DNA of 62,407 nucleotides from Planctomycetia bacterium. GTDB taxonomy: Bacteria > Planctomycetota > Planctomycetia > Pirellulales > UBA1268. Made by a program: the position numbers and the translations under genes. Below, in pieces: positions 1 to 10,504 of this stretch (position 1 is its first letter; each line of letters begins with the position of its first letter). The DNA is taken from contig JAIOPD010000019.1 in the NCBI GenBank assembly GCA_021414115.1, positions 1-62,407 on the forward strand, given 5' to 3'. Under the pieces are notes generated by a model. That model was not told the origin of the DNA. It worked only from the letters and a program-made list of their open reading frames with translations, and did no database searches.

Positions 1-33
1 GGTTTTCAGTTGCTTTCGTACCTTCACGTTCAC
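1..33 (-). CDS. possible 5' end of a CDS leaving the window
   Basis: On the minus strand a strong Shine-Dalgarno sequence (GGAGGAG) lies about eight bases before a GTG, and the frame stays open to the window edge, reading M-N-V-K-V-R-K-Q-L-K-T. Only eleven codons are visible, so no product can be named. It would lie downstream of purM on the same strand. The ribosome-binding site is the main support; a second in-frame GTG two codons later is an alternative start. The remaining bases up to purM show nothing else recognisable. Confidence 0.4.
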   Translation of the reverse strand, partial: MNVKVRKQLKT

Positions 34-163
34 TCGAAACTCCTCCGTCAGAGACGAGCCGCGTGACCTGGCTCCAACCGTAGTCACGCGATTCGTCGGG
101 GGATTTCGAGTTTTTTATGCGCTCAGCACAAAATGCGCAAGTCCAAACTCGCTTGGCTAAGGT

Positions 164-1234
164 CTAGCGGAGGATGACGCGGTCTTCGGCGGCGGTCGCC
201 GTGGCGACCGTGCCGATGCGGAAGTTCTCGTGGCCGAGGTCGGCGAGCTGCTTCTGGATGCTCTCGGCGACATGGGGTGACACGACGAGCACCATGCCAA
301 TACCCATGTTGAAGACCCGCTCCATCTCGTCGGCCGCGATGTTCCCGAGGCCCTGCACCCACGGAAAAACGCTCGGCACCGTCCATGAGCCCCGCTCGAG
401 GACAATCTGCACGGAGTCGGGAACGATGCGGGCGAGATTCTCGACGAGGCCACCGCCCGTGATGTGCGCGATCCCGTGCACCACCTGCTTCGCGCCGTAG
501 TGTGTGAGGACCGCCTTTACGGGCCTGGCATAGAGCCGCGTCGGCGTGAGAAGCACCTCGCCCACGGTGCGATCGCCCAGCGCCGGCACCCGGTCGGCAC
601 AGGCGAGGCCCCCCATCTCGAAGACCGCCTTCCGCACGAGGCTGTAGCCGTTGGAGTGAAAGCCGCTCGACGCGATGCCGATGGCCACGTCGCCGGACTG
701 GATCTCGCGGCCGTCGACGAGCCGCTTCCGCTCCACGACGCCCACGCAGAAGCCCGCGAGGTCGTATTCGCCCGGATGGTACATGTCCGGCAGGATCGCG
801 GTCTCGCCCCCGACCAGGGCGCAGCCACACTCCACGCAGGCGTCGGCGATGCCCCGGACGATCTGCTCGAGGAGGGCGGGATCGTCCTTCGCCATGGCCA
901 CATAGTCGAGAAAGAAGAGCGGCTCACCGCCGGTGCACAGCGCGTCGTTGACGCTCATCGCCACGAGATCGATGCCGACCGTGTGGTGGATGCCGGTGTC
1001 GATGGCGACTTTGAGCTTCGTGCCCACGCCGTCGGTGCACGACACGAGCAGCGGATCCTCGTAGCCGCGGGCGAAGAGCCCCTTGAAGTCGAGGGCAAAG
1101 AGGGCCGCGAAGCCCCCCTCTTTGCTCATCACCCGCGGACACTGCGTCCGCCGCATGTGCGCGGGGAGCCGCGCCATCCCCTCGCGGTAGAGTTCGAGGT
1201 TCACGCCGGCACTGGAATAAGTCGCACCGCTCAC
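164..1234 (-). CDS. purM: phosphoribosylformylglycinamidine cyclo-ligase (AIR synthetase)
   Basis: PurM closes the imidazole ring of AIR from FGAM using ATP, in cytoplasmic de novo purine synthesis. The 356-residue product starts V-S-G-A-T-Y-S-S-A-G-V, close to the usual PurM N-terminus. It carries the family blocks SCTDGVGTKLKVA, GIDLVAMSVND, GGETAILPDMY, SGFHSNGYSLVRK and ITGGGLVENLARI in the right order, and its length is normal. The GTG start is preferred because no in-frame ATG lies upstream of the conserved AGV segment and a GGAG sits about eleven bases before it. It is divergent from glgX, so both promoters lie in the roughly 100-base gap. The identification is secure; the exact start is less so. 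Confidence 0.95.
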   Translation of the reverse strand: MSGATYSSAGVNLELYREGMARLPAHMRRTQCPRVMSKEGGFAALFALDFKGLFARGYEDPLLVSCTDGVGTKLKVAIDTGIHHTVGIDLVAMSVNDALCTGGEPLFFLDYVAMAKDDPALLEQIVRGIADACVECGCALVGGETAILPDMYHPGEYDLAGFCVGVVERKRLVDGREIQSGDVAIGIASSGFHSNGYSLVRKAVFEMGGLACADRVPALGDRTVGEVLLTPTRLYARPVKAVLTHYGAKQVVHGIAHITGGGLVENLARIVPDSVQIVLERGSWTVPSVFPWVQGLGNIAADEMERVFNMGIGMVLVVSPHVAESIQKQLADLGHENFRIGTVATATAAEDRVILR

Positions 1235-1342
1235 GCCGGTATCATCTCCGCCCTCGCGGGTGCCGCAAGCCCCCGCCCTGCCCTCCGCGGTGCGGTAGCG
1301 GTCGCGGATACGGCAGCCATGGCGGGGTGGTATCATTCCCGC

Positions 1343-3535
<2,193 letters not shown>

Positions 3536-3591
3536 ATTGTACGGTTATGGAAGTCTCGTTATCCCACCCTTGCCCCCGATCGGAGTCCCCC

Positions 3592-4098
3592 ATGTCGGTG
3601 TTGTGCCGTGTCGCGACGATCATGACCATCACGAGCGTCTCCTGTCTCGCCTTGCCTGGCTGCGCGCCCGCCACCACCAAGGCCCCTGCGGCCAAGCCCG
3701 CTGCGGCGAGCCATGATCACGGGCACGATCATGATCACGACCATGACGAACCCGAATCGTTCGCCGACGGCGTCGAGAAGCTCGAATCACTCGCTGAGGA
3801 TCTCGCCAAGAAACTCGCCGACAATGCTGGCGAGGCGGCCGACGATGCCGTCCATGACCTGGGCCATCTCCTGGAGGAGGTCCGCGAGTTCGCCACGAAG
3901 GAAAAGTTTGCAGCCGATGTGGCCGTCACGGTCACCGGTGCCCTCGACGAGCTCGAGGAGTGCTTCGGCAAGGTCGACGAGGCGTTTCATTCCGCCGAAG
4001 AGAAGGCCGATCCGGCGAAGGCGCTGGAGTCGGTCAAGGAGCGGATCGAGGCGGCGTTCAAGGCGTTGAAGGTCAAGGCGACCGGGGAGGACAAGTGA
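3592..4098 (+). CDS. His-rich secreted lipoprotein
   Basis: A short 168-residue protein with a lipoprotein signal: hydrophobic residues 8-22 end in a lipobox LPGC. An Ala/Pro/Lys linker follows, then SHDHGHDHDHDHDE, a cluster of alternating His and Asp typical of metal-binding tails. The rest is acidic and helical with heptad-like spacing (about residues 60-168), suggesting a coiled coil. The start is fixed by CGGAG seven bases upstream; an in-frame ATG 45 bases earlier has no such site. The stop overlaps the next start as TGATG, so the two are probably translationally coupled. Zinc, nickel or copper binding is inferred from the His cluster only. The family was not recognised. Confidence 0.82.
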   Translation: MSVLCRVATIMTITSVSCLALPGCAPATTKAPAAKPAAASHDHGHDHDHDHDEPESFADGVEKLESLAEDLAKKLADNAGEAADDAVHDLGHLLEEVREFATKEKFAADVAVTVTGALDELEECFGKVDEAFHSAEEKADPAKALESVKERIEAAFKALKVKATGEDK

Positions 4099-4631
4099 TG
4101 AACGGCTCCTCGCGTCGCAGGTTCATGGGTGTGGCGGCGATGGCGACGTTCGTCATCGCTGGAATCGAGGTTCGCGCCGAGGTCGATGCAACCGCCGTCC
4201 GCGGCGCGCTCCTTCTGGCTGAGGAACCGGCAGGTGCCATGACGCTCGCGGCCGCGAAGGCGAAGCTCACCCCGACGCCGCAGCCGATCGTGGTGGCTGG
4301 CCGGATCGGCGGCCGGGGCACGGAGCCTTTCGGCAGGAATGAAGCCACGTTTTCTATGCTCGAGATCCCGGCTGACGACCACGCCAAGAAGCCCGGCCAC
4401 AAGCCCGACGACTGCCCGTTCTGCAAGAAGCGAAATGCCAACTCGCCGATCGCGGCGGTGAGTTTCATGGGGGCCGACGGCAAGGTGATTCCGGTCGACG
4501 CCCAGAAGCTCTTCGGCCTTGCCGACGGTCAGGACGTCGTGGTCCGTGGGACCGGGTTCTTCGATCCGAAGCTCGGCATTCCGGTGATCCAGATCACGGG
4601 CGACGGCCTCTTCATCCGCAAGCCCCAGTAA
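4098..4631 (+). CDS. Tat-exported protein with CxxC motif
   Basis: A 177-residue protein that begins with a twin-arginine signal (SSRRRFMG followed by a hydrophobic stretch), pointing to export of a folded and possibly metal-loaded protein. A Cys pair (CPFCKK) sits mid-protein, next to a stretch that reads like a small beta-barrel (VIPVDAQKLFGLADGQDVVV). The start has a good GGGGAGG site and overlaps the stop of the His-rich lipoprotein gene, so the two are probably made together. Metal handling in the periplasm is a reasonable guess from the pair; the family is not recognised. It could also be a redox or nucleic-acid-like OB-fold protein. Confidence 0.8.
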   Translation: MNGSSRRRFMGVAAMATFVIAGIEVRAEVDATAVRGALLLAEEPAGAMTLAAAKAKLTPTPQPIVVAGRIGGRGTEPFGRNEATFSMLEIPADDHAKKPGHKPDDCPFCKKRNANSPIAAVSFMGADGKVIPVDAQKLFGLADGQDVVVRGTGFFDPKLGIPVIQITGDGLFIRKPQ

Positions 4632-4651
4632 CCCGTCACCACTCCCCGCCG

Positions 4652-5146
4652 ATGAACGAGTCTCTGCCGCCGCGCGCCGCGTTCAAGGAATGGGCGGTGA
4701 TCTGCCGGGCCCTGGCCTCCGGCCGGCAGGATGTGATCCTGCGGAAAGGCGGCATCGTGGAGCCCGGCGGGGAGTTTCGCCCGGAGCATTCCGCGTTTCT
4801 CCTGCTGCCGACCTTCGTCCATCAGTCGCCGGAGAGCCTCGTCCCCGAGGCCCGCGACCTGCTCGTTGATATCGACGCTGACCGGCCGCCAGAGGGCACG
4901 GTGGTGTTTCGGCACGGCGCCCGGGTCTGCGAGTCGCGGCGGGTGCTTCGCCTCGCTGACCTCGCCGCCTACCGCGACCGCCACGTCTGGTCCGATGCCA
5001 CGGTCGCCGAGCGGTTTCATCGGTGGAAGAATGAACTGAATGTCCTCGTGGTCGACGTGGCCCCCCTGCCCTCGCCCATCAGCATGCCGTGGCACGAGTC
5101 ATTCGGCGGCTGCAAGTCGTGGGTGGACCTGGGACCGCCGTCCTGA
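4652..5146 (+). CDS. DUF1802 family protein
   Basis: A 164-residue cytoplasmic protein beginning with the features of DUF1802: FKEWAVICRALASGRQDVILRKGGI, then E-P-G-G-E-F and a histidine-containing LLLPTFVHQ segment. DUF1802 proteins are common in cyanobacteria and planctomycetes and have no known function. It follows the Tat-exported protein by 20 bases and may share its transcript, although no clear ribosome-binding site was seen. The length is within the family's usual range. A nuclease-like or regulatory role is sometimes suggested by the neighbourhood of such genes; nothing in this sequence decides it. Confidence 0.85.
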   Translation: MNESLPPRAAFKEWAVICRALASGRQDVILRKGGIVEPGGEFRPEHSAFLLLPTFVHQSPESLVPEARDLLVDIDADRPPEGTVVFRHGARVCESRRVLRLADLAAYRDRHVWSDATVAERFHRWKNELNVLVVDVAPLPSPISMPWHESFGGCKSWVDLGPPS

Positions 5147-5457
5147 ATCTTGCCGTCCGTGGGACTGGGACGGCCCCACTCGAGCCGCGCTTCCGATCGG
5201 GAAGCCCCAAGCGCGAGCGCGGGGTAAACGGATGGCCTCGAAGCCGGCGTGTGCGGAGCCGCGAGACGTTGCCTCGAGGCGGCCCGTCTACCCGTCGCTC
5301 GCGCTCCGGGCTTCCTCGGGACCCCATGCCACGACGCGCGGATCACCGCTCCGCATTCGACTCGCACGCCTTCCCGGCTCTCGGGGCACGGGCAGCCCCT
5401 CGCAGCCATCCTGCGTCGTCGGGTCCCGCCGACATGACGCAGGCTGATTTCATACTT
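5147..5457. other. gene-free gap between convergent genes
   Basis: About 310 bases between the stops of two convergent genes. It holds one copy of the dispersed inverted-repeat element described separately. The remaining bases show no RBS-supported reading frame and no clear terminator with a T-run. Confidence 0.6.
5199..5315 (-). repeat. dispersed asymmetric inverted repeat, reversed copy
   Basis: It begins with the B arm (GGAAGCCCCAAGCGCGAG...) and ends with the complement of the A arm (...CTCGCGCTCCGGGCTTCC). The two arms pair imperfectly. The centre differs from the other copies and makes this copy 117 bp instead of 106. It lies between convergent genes. The same family recurs near 11.1, 24.0-24.4, 29.9, 39.0, 41.0, 42.1 and 50.9 kb. 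Confidence 0.85.
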
Positions 5458-6612
5458 TCAGGACGACATGCCCACGAACCTGACCACGAGCGAGTCGTAG
5501 CCCAGCGGGCGATCGTAGGCGGCGGTGTGCTCGACCCGGGGCGTCGCCGCGACCAGGTCGATCCGCCGCACACGGTCGCAGAACACGTCGAGCAGTCCGC
5601 GGACGATGGCTCGCGAGTGGGCGGCTCCCAGGCAGAGATGGCCGCCGAACCCGAACGCCACGTGGGGATTCGGCCGCCGGTCGAGCCGCACCTCCCGCGG
5701 ACACTCGAACACCGCCTCGTCGAGGTTTGCTGATGCCCAGCCGAGCGACATCCGTCCTCCCGGAACGACCTCGATTCCATGCACATCGGCTCCTGCCGGA
5801 CAGACGCGGCCAATGTGCGTGAGCGGCATGAAGACGCGAAAAAACTCCTCGCCCGCCAGCACGATCCGGTTGCGGTCCTCCCGGAGGAAGTCGAACGCGG
5901 TCGGCTTGGTCGCGAGGTGCCCGAGCATGCTCGCGACCGTGTGGATGATCGTGTCGCGGCCGCCGGCGAACGTCAGATTTCCGAATCCGACCATCTCGCT
6001 TCGCGTCAGCCGCCGCCCCCGAAACTCGACCTTCGTGAGCAGGCTGAAGAAGTCGTCGCCGGGGGCTGCCTCCGCTCGATCGAAGGCGGCATGGAGATAA
6101 GCGTCGAGCGCGGCCGCCTTCGACTCGCCGTCGCCACCGTGGAAGACGTGCACGCCCCAGTCGATCCACCGCTCGGCCTCCGCCTCGGGCACGCCAAGAA
6201 GCACGGCGAGCGCCCGCGACTGGAGGGGGAGCGCAAAGCCCTCCACGATCTCTGTCGTCTCGCGACCGAGCGACTCGTCGAGCAGCCGGTGGACGATCGC
6301 CTCGATCCGCTTCGCATACGCCGGCTCACGGGCCCGCTGAAAGAGCGGCTCGACCAGATCGCGGTAGTCGGTGTGGTCCGGGGGATCGGTCTCGATCGGC
6401 AGCTGCCGATCATGCCGGAGGTGCTCCTCCGAGGGAATCGGCACGCGGAAGGGCGCATCGGAACTGAAGGTTCGCCAGTCCTTGGCGGCGCGGCGTACCT
6501 CGTCGTGCCTTAGCAGCATCGGAATCGTCTCGTCGCCGGCCGGCAGCGGCAGCACGCCGTCTTTCCGGCGGGCGGCGGCAAACGGATCGGGAATCTCGCT
6601 TTTGTCGCTCAT
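5458..6612 (-). CDS. cytochrome P450
   Basis: A 384-residue soluble bacterial P450. The heme-thiolate loop FGFGGHLCLGAAHSR places the axial Cys at residue 327. The I-helix oxygen-binding motif AGGRDT and the K-helix ExxR (EFFR) are both present, and the N-terminal HDRQLPIETDPPDHTDYR block is typical of class I soluble P450s. It needs external electrons from ferredoxin and a reductase, neither of which is nearby. Its ATG overlaps the stop of the upstream sugar kinase as ATGA, so it is the last gene of a sugar or sugar-acid operon. That context suggests oxidation or O-demethylation of a carbohydrate; this is inference, since the substrate cannot be read from sequence. Confidence 0.93.
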   Translation of the reverse strand: MSDKSEIPDPFAAARRKDGVLPLPAGDETIPMLLRHDEVRRAAKDWRTFSSDAPFRVPIPSEEHLRHDRQLPIETDPPDHTDYRDLVEPLFQRAREPAYAKRIEAIVHRLLDESLGRETTEIVEGFALPLQSRALAVLLGVPEAEAERWIDWGVHVFHGGDGESKAAALDAYLHAAFDRAEAAPGDDFFSLLTKVEFRGRRLTRSEMVGFGNLTFAGGRDTIIHTVASMLGHLATKPTAFDFLREDRNRIVLAGEEFFRVFMPLTHIGRVCPAGADVHGIEVVPGGRMSLGWASANLDEAVFECPREVRLDRRPNPHVAFGFGGHLCLGAAHSRAIVRGLLDVFCDRVRRIDLVAATPRVEHTAAYDRPLGYDSLVVRFVGMSS

Positions 6613-7706
6613 CGCACCACCCGTGCTCCTCCGCCCTTGATCTGCCTTTCCACCTCGGCACGGGTGGCCATGGAGGTGTCGCCGGGGGTCGTGCTTGCCA
6701 GAGCGCCGTGGGCGGCACCGTAGTCGACCGCCTTCTGCGGGCAGTTGAACTCCAGAAACCCGAACGCCAGGCCGCTGGCGAAGCTGTCGCCGCCGCCGAC
6801 GCGGTCGAGGATCTCGAGCTCGGGATACTTGCGGCTGTCGTAGAACTTCCCGTCGTGCCAGCAGATCGCACTCCAGTCGTTCTTCGTCGCCGTGATCACG
6901 CGGCGGAGCGTCGTGGCTGCGACCTTGAAGTTGGGGAACTCCCTGACGGCCGTCTCGATCATCTTGCGAAAGGCGTCGGTCTCGATTTCGCTGATGGCAT
7001 GGTCCACCCCGGCGACCTCGAACCCGAGCGACGCCGTGAAGTCCTCCTCGTTGCCGATCATGACGTCGACGTGCGTGGCGATCTCGCGGTTGACCTCGCG
7101 GGCCTTGGCATGGCCGCCGATGCTCTTCCAGAGGCTCGGACGATAGTTGAGGTCGTAGGAGACGATCGTGCCGTACTTTTTGGCGGCCTTCACCGCTTCG
7201 ATCGTGACCGCGGCGGTCGTTTCGGAGAGCGCGGCGAAGATGCCGCCGGTATGAAACCAGCGGACGCCCAGCGTCCCGAAGAGATGGTCCCAGTCGACGT
7301 CGCCCGGCTTCAACTGGCTGGCTGCGGTGTTGCCGCGGTCCGGCACGCCGACGGCGCCGCGGATGCCGAAACCACGCTCGGTGAAGTTGAGCCCGTTGCG
7401 GACGCTCCGCCCGATGCCGTCGTCAGCCCGCCACTGGATGAAGTCGGTGCACACGCCCCCCTGCATGATGAAGTCTTCGACGAGGTGACCGACCTCGTTG
7501 TCCACGAAGGCGGTCACCACGGCGGTCTTGAGGCCGAAGCACTTCCGCAGGCCACGGGCGACGTTGTATTCGCCGCCCCCCTCCCAGACGTCGAACCGCC
7601 GTGCCGTGCGGATCCGCCCCTCGCCCGGGTCGAGCCGGAGCATGATCTCGCCGAGCGAGACCTCGTCGAAGGTGCAGGAATCCTTGGGCTTGATCGGTAG
7701 CGACAT
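6609..7706 (-). CDS. PfkB-family sugar kinase, KDG-kinase-like
   Basis: A 365-residue ribokinase/PfkB-fold kinase. The N-terminal sugar-binding segment contains GEIMLRLDPGEG and a GGGEYNVARGLRK block typical of 2-keto-3-deoxygluconate kinases. The C-terminal signature DRVGGGDSFASG (residues 301-312) supplies the catalytic Asp307 and the anion hole. AAAGG-type spacing and the overall length match 2-dehydro-3-deoxygluconokinase. The start has AAAGGAC six bases upstream. It sits after two dehydrogenases and before a coupled P450, consistent with phosphorylating a 2-keto-3-deoxy sugar acid. The exact substrate is uncertain, as PfkB members vary. Confidence 0.9.
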   Translation of the reverse strand: MSLPIKPKDSCTFDEVSLGEIMLRLDPGEGRIRTARRFDVWEGGGEYNVARGLRKCFGLKTAVVTAFVDNEVGHLVEDFIMQGGVCTDFIQWRADDGIGRSVRNGLNFTERGFGIRGAVGVPDRGNTAASQLKPGDVDWDHLFGTLGVRWFHTGGIFAALSETTAAVTIEAVKAAKKYGTIVSYDLNYRPSLWKSIGGHAKAREVNREIATHVDVMIGNEEDFTASLGFEVAGVDHAISEIETDAFRKMIETAVREFPNFKVAATTLRRVITATKNDWSAICWHDGKFYDSRKYPELEILDRVGGGDSFASGLAFGFLEFNCPQKAVDYGAAHGALASTTPGDTSMATRAEVERQIKGGGARVVR

Positions 7707-7742
7707 CCGGGGTCCTTTCGGAGGGAAGACGGGTGGAATGGG

Positions 7743-8831
7743 TCAGGCGATCGGCAGGGCGGCGGGATCGAGCGGCGTCACGCCCGCCTCGTGGGCGATC
7801 TCGTTCAACGCATCGACCTCGGCGCGGGAAAAGAGCAGGCCGCCGGCCTGCTCGCTCCGCTTCGCCGCCTCGGCCTCGATCTGCCCCGGCAGCATGCACG
7901 CCTCGTTGCCGTGGCCGAGGACGTCGCCGAGCACCGCCTTGATATTCTCCGCCTGCGAGCGGCCCTTCGCGAACGCCCCGCCACTGAGGGCGTCGGGATG
8001 GATCACCTGGAAGAAGAAGGCACAGCCCTGCTTCTCGCCAACCACGGGGGCCCGGCTGCGAAGCGTCGGCAGCGACCCACCGATGAACGCGGCCACGATC
8101 TCGTTGATCAGCGACAGGCCATAGCCCTTGTGATCGCCGAATGGCAGCAGCGACACCGCCTTGTCAGGATCGGTCGTCGGCTTGCCGTCCTTGTCGACGG
8201 CGGCGTTGGGCGGCAGCGGCTTGCCCTCCCGCTTGAGCTGCTGCACCCGTCCCATGGCGATCACGCTCGTGGCCCAGTCGATCACGATCGGGAATCCGAC
8301 CGCCTCGGTGGTCGGGAAACCCCAGGAATGAGGATTGGTGCCGAGCGTCGGAAAGACGCCCTTGAAAGGCACCACTTCCGCAAGCGATGCCGTGCAGTTG
8401 GTGTAGGCGATGTAGCCCTTCTTCGCCGCCTCCATCACGTAGCCGCCGCCCCACAGATAGTGGAAGGCATTGTCGATCGACACCGTGCCGCAGCCGTACG
8501 TGTCGGCGAGCCTCATGCAGGTGTCGATCGCCTCCCAGGCGACGGCCTGACCGAGCTTCTTCCGAGCGTCCCAGACCTCGGCCGCCTTGAACCGGCTCGG
8601 CAGTCGGCGGATCGACGCCTTGGGCACGCAGCCACCCGCCTTCGAGCCGAAGAGCTCGTCGAGGTGAACCGCCTTGATCGCATTGTGGGTGCGGATGCCG
8701 TGCTTCGTGGCGGCCGTGGCAAGCTTCGCCGCGTGCTCGGCCTCGGCCGCATCGAACCCGCGGTGGAGATAGGCCGAGCGGACGAGCGACTCGTGGGCGG
8801 CGACGGGAACGACGTGGAACGTTTCAGCCAT
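7743..8831 (-). CDS. malate/L-lactate dehydrogenase (Ldh2) family oxidoreductase
   Basis: A 362-residue NAD(P)-dependent 2-hydroxyacid dehydrogenase of the Ldh2 family, which includes malate, ureidoglycolate, sulfolactate and 2,3-diketo-L-gulonate enzymes. Family landmarks are H-G-I-R-T-H-N near residue 45, TYGCGTVSIDNAFHYLWGGG, LGTNPHSWGFPT, and FGDHKGYGLSLINEI near the C-terminal third. The start is MAETFHV; residues before it are not family-like. The upstream dehydrogenase stops four bases before this ATG, so they are one transcription unit with the KDG-kinase-like gene downstream. A role in sugar-acid oxidation fits the context; the precise substrate is unknown. Confidence 0.9.
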   Translation of the reverse strand: MAETFHVVPVAAHESLVRSAYLHRGFDAAEAEHAAKLATAATKHGIRTHNAIKAVHLDELFGSKAGGCVPKASIRRLPSRFKAAEVWDARKKLGQAVAWEAIDTCMRLADTYGCGTVSIDNAFHYLWGGGYVMEAAKKGYIAYTNCTASLAEVVPFKGVFPTLGTNPHSWGFPTTEAVGFPIVIDWATSVIAMGRVQQLKREGKPLPPNAAVDKDGKPTTDPDKAVSLLPFGDHKGYGLSLINEIVAAFIGGSLPTLRSRAPVVGEKQGCAFFFQVIHPDALSGGAFAKGRSQAENIKAVLGDVLGHGNEACMLPGQIEAEAAKRSEQAGGLLFSRAEVDALNEIAHEAGVTPLDPAALPIA

Positions 8832-8835
8832 GATG

Positions 8836-9819
8836 TCAGACGACCTTGGTGACGGGGACGGCGGGGTTGACCTGTGCGAGCGGCTTTTCCCCGTGCATGG
8901 CACGGATGAGGTTGGTGACGGCGGCCATGGCCTGCCGCTGCACGCTCTCGTGGGTCCGCGAGCCAACATGGGGTGTGACGAGGCAGTTGGGAAGTTTTGT
9001 GAGCGGATGGTCGGCCTGGGGCGGCTCCTCGTCGAGCACGTCGGTGCCGTAGCCCCGCACCCTGCCCGATGCGAGCGCGGCGGCCATGTCGGCCGTATTG
9101 ACGATCTCGCCGCGGGCGCAGTTCAAGATGATCACCCCGGGCTTCATCGTCGCGATCGTCTCGGCACGGACAAGATCGCGGGTCTCGGGAGTGAGGTTGG
9201 TGTGGAGCGAGAGATAGTCGGAGGCGGCGAAGATCTCCTCGAGCGTGGCCGCCCTGGGGATGCCCTGCTCCTTGGCAAACGCTTCGTCCCAATAGACGTC
9301 GTAGCCGATCGGCTTCATGCCGAACGCCTTGGCTCGGATCGCCACCTCCTTGCCGATGCGTCCCATCCCCACGATCCCGATCGTCTTGTCGAGGAGCTCG
9401 TGGCCGGTTTGCCGCTTCCAGCCGCCGCTGCGGACGGAGTCGGTGTGGAACAGGAGACTCTTCTCGAGCGCGAGAAGCAGGAGAAACGTGTGCTCGGCGA
9501 CGGTCGTGTGGTTGACTCCCGGCGTGAACAGGAGCGGGATGCCAAACTCCGTGCAGGCGGCGACGTCGATCTTGTCGACGCCGATGCCGTATTTGCTGAG
9601 CACTTTGAGCCGCGGCCGGGCCTTCTCCAGCACGGCCCGGGTGATCGCATCGTCGCCGCAGATGTATCCGTCGATCGCGCCGACCTGGGCCAGTGTGTCG
9701 GCTTCGGAGAGCGGTCCGCGGGCGCGGATCACCTCCCAGCCGGTGGCCGCGAGCATGTCGTGATGCGGGCCGGGCGTGTCTTGAAACGAGGTCGTCGTGA
9801 GCAGGATACGCGGCGTCAT
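8836..9819 (-). CDS. D-isomer-specific 2-hydroxyacid dehydrogenase, SerA-like
   Basis: A 327-residue NAD-dependent dehydrogenase. The nucleotide-binding motif GIVGMGRIGKEVA with a downstream Asp is clear. The catalytic Arg (NCARGEIVN), Glu (DVLDEEPP) and His (TPHVGSRTHES) segments follow in order. Similarity is to 3-phosphoglycerate dehydrogenase but there is no ACT or other regulatory C-terminal domain. GAGGAAC lies eight bases before the ATG. It is the first gene of the operon that continues with Ldh2, the PfkB kinase and the P450, so it is more likely a sugar-acid catabolic reductase than the biosynthetic SerA. Confidence 0.9.
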   Translation of the reverse strand: MTPRILLTTTSFQDTPGPHHDMLAATGWEVIRARGPLSEADTLAQVGAIDGYICGDDAITRAVLEKARPRLKVLSKYGIGVDKIDVAACTEFGIPLLFTPGVNHTTVAEHTFLLLLALEKSLLFHTDSVRSGGWKRQTGHELLDKTIGIVGMGRIGKEVAIRAKAFGMKPIGYDVYWDEAFAKEQGIPRAATLEEIFAASDYLSLHTNLTPETRDLVRAETIATMKPGVIILNCARGEIVNTADMAAALASGRVRGYGTDVLDEEPPQADHPLTKLPNCLVTPHVGSRTHESVQRQAMAAVTNLIRAMHGEKPLAQVNPAVPVTKVV

Positions 9820-9878
9820 GCGGGGTTCCTCGGGGGTGCGGACCCCGAAGAGTACGCGGTTTCTCGGGAATCGACAAT

Positions 9879-10475
9879 TCACAAGCCGGGTGCGGCCCGC
9901 TCGGTGACGAAGGCCTCCAAGAGGGTCGCGTGTCGACCGTTCCACTTCCAGAGGTGGCAGTCGCGCCGGTCGAGCGAGCCCGCGCCGGCGATGCCCGTGC
10001 GGTGCAGCCAATACGACTCGGCGGGGCCAAGCGGATATCTCGCGAACTCCGGCAGCCGCTGCGGAGGCAGCCGCGTCTTGATCCAGTTCCAGAGGTTCAC
10101 GTGAAACCGGAAGGTCTCGTCGGGGCAGCGGATGCACCACAGTCGGTATTCAAGTTCGGTGACCGCCACGAGTCGGTCGCCTAGGAGGGCAGCGAGATCG
10201 CCAGCCGACCCGAGCACCGCCTCCGCGGCAGCCATACCGGGGCCGGACGTGGTCAGGACAATCGCCGGATCGGCGTCAGCGCCACGTGCTCGGCGGGCCT
10301 GTCGGATCGCCTCGACCTCGGCCAGACGGGTGGCGAGTGCCACGCCGAGAATCGACCGCTCCGCGGCCCACTGGGCGCCGTTTGCCGGCGGCTCAGGCAG
10401 CGGCTTTGCGACCCGGTGCTCGATCGCGAACGCACGGAGCCCATCGAGCCAGTCGCGAGTGGTGGGAGGGGGCAC
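9879..10475 (-). CDS. hypothetical protein, 198 residues
   Basis: Not recognised. The product has no signal peptide or membrane segment. An Ala-rich helical N-terminal half (residues 1-100) precedes a Trp- and Arg-rich region with YRLWCIRCPDETFRFHV, NLWNWIKTRLP and a CHLWKWNGRHATLLEAF tail. The two Cys of CIRC could bind metal. It is on the same strand as, and 59 bases upstream of, the hydroxyacid dehydrogenase, with a GGGGT-GCGG-ACCCC hairpin between them, so it may be a separate unit. Codon use matches its neighbours, which supports it as a real gene. Confidence 0.7.
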   Translation of the reverse strand: MPPPTTRDWLDGLRAFAIEHRVAKPLPEPPANGAQWAAERSILGVALATRLAEVEAIRQARRARGADADPAIVLTTSGPGMAAAEAVLGSAGDLAALLGDRLVAVTELEYRLWCIRCPDETFRFHVNLWNWIKTRLPPQRLPEFARYPLGPAESYWLHRTGIAGAGSLDRRDCHLWKWNGRHATLLEAFVTERAAPGL

Positions 10476-10504
10476 GGGTCGGCGGGCCTCGGAGTCACAA
10501 CGCG

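Noticed and set aside
464-1342. Plus-strand frame upstream of glgX, antisense to purM
   Set aside because: Composition is that of an antisense shadow (His/Arg/Asp-rich), with purM clearly coding on the other strand.
8836-9819. The D-2-hydroxyacid dehydrogenase as serA
   Set aside because: It has no ACT or other regulatory C-terminal domain, and the operon context is sugar-acid catabolism, so a gene symbol was not given.
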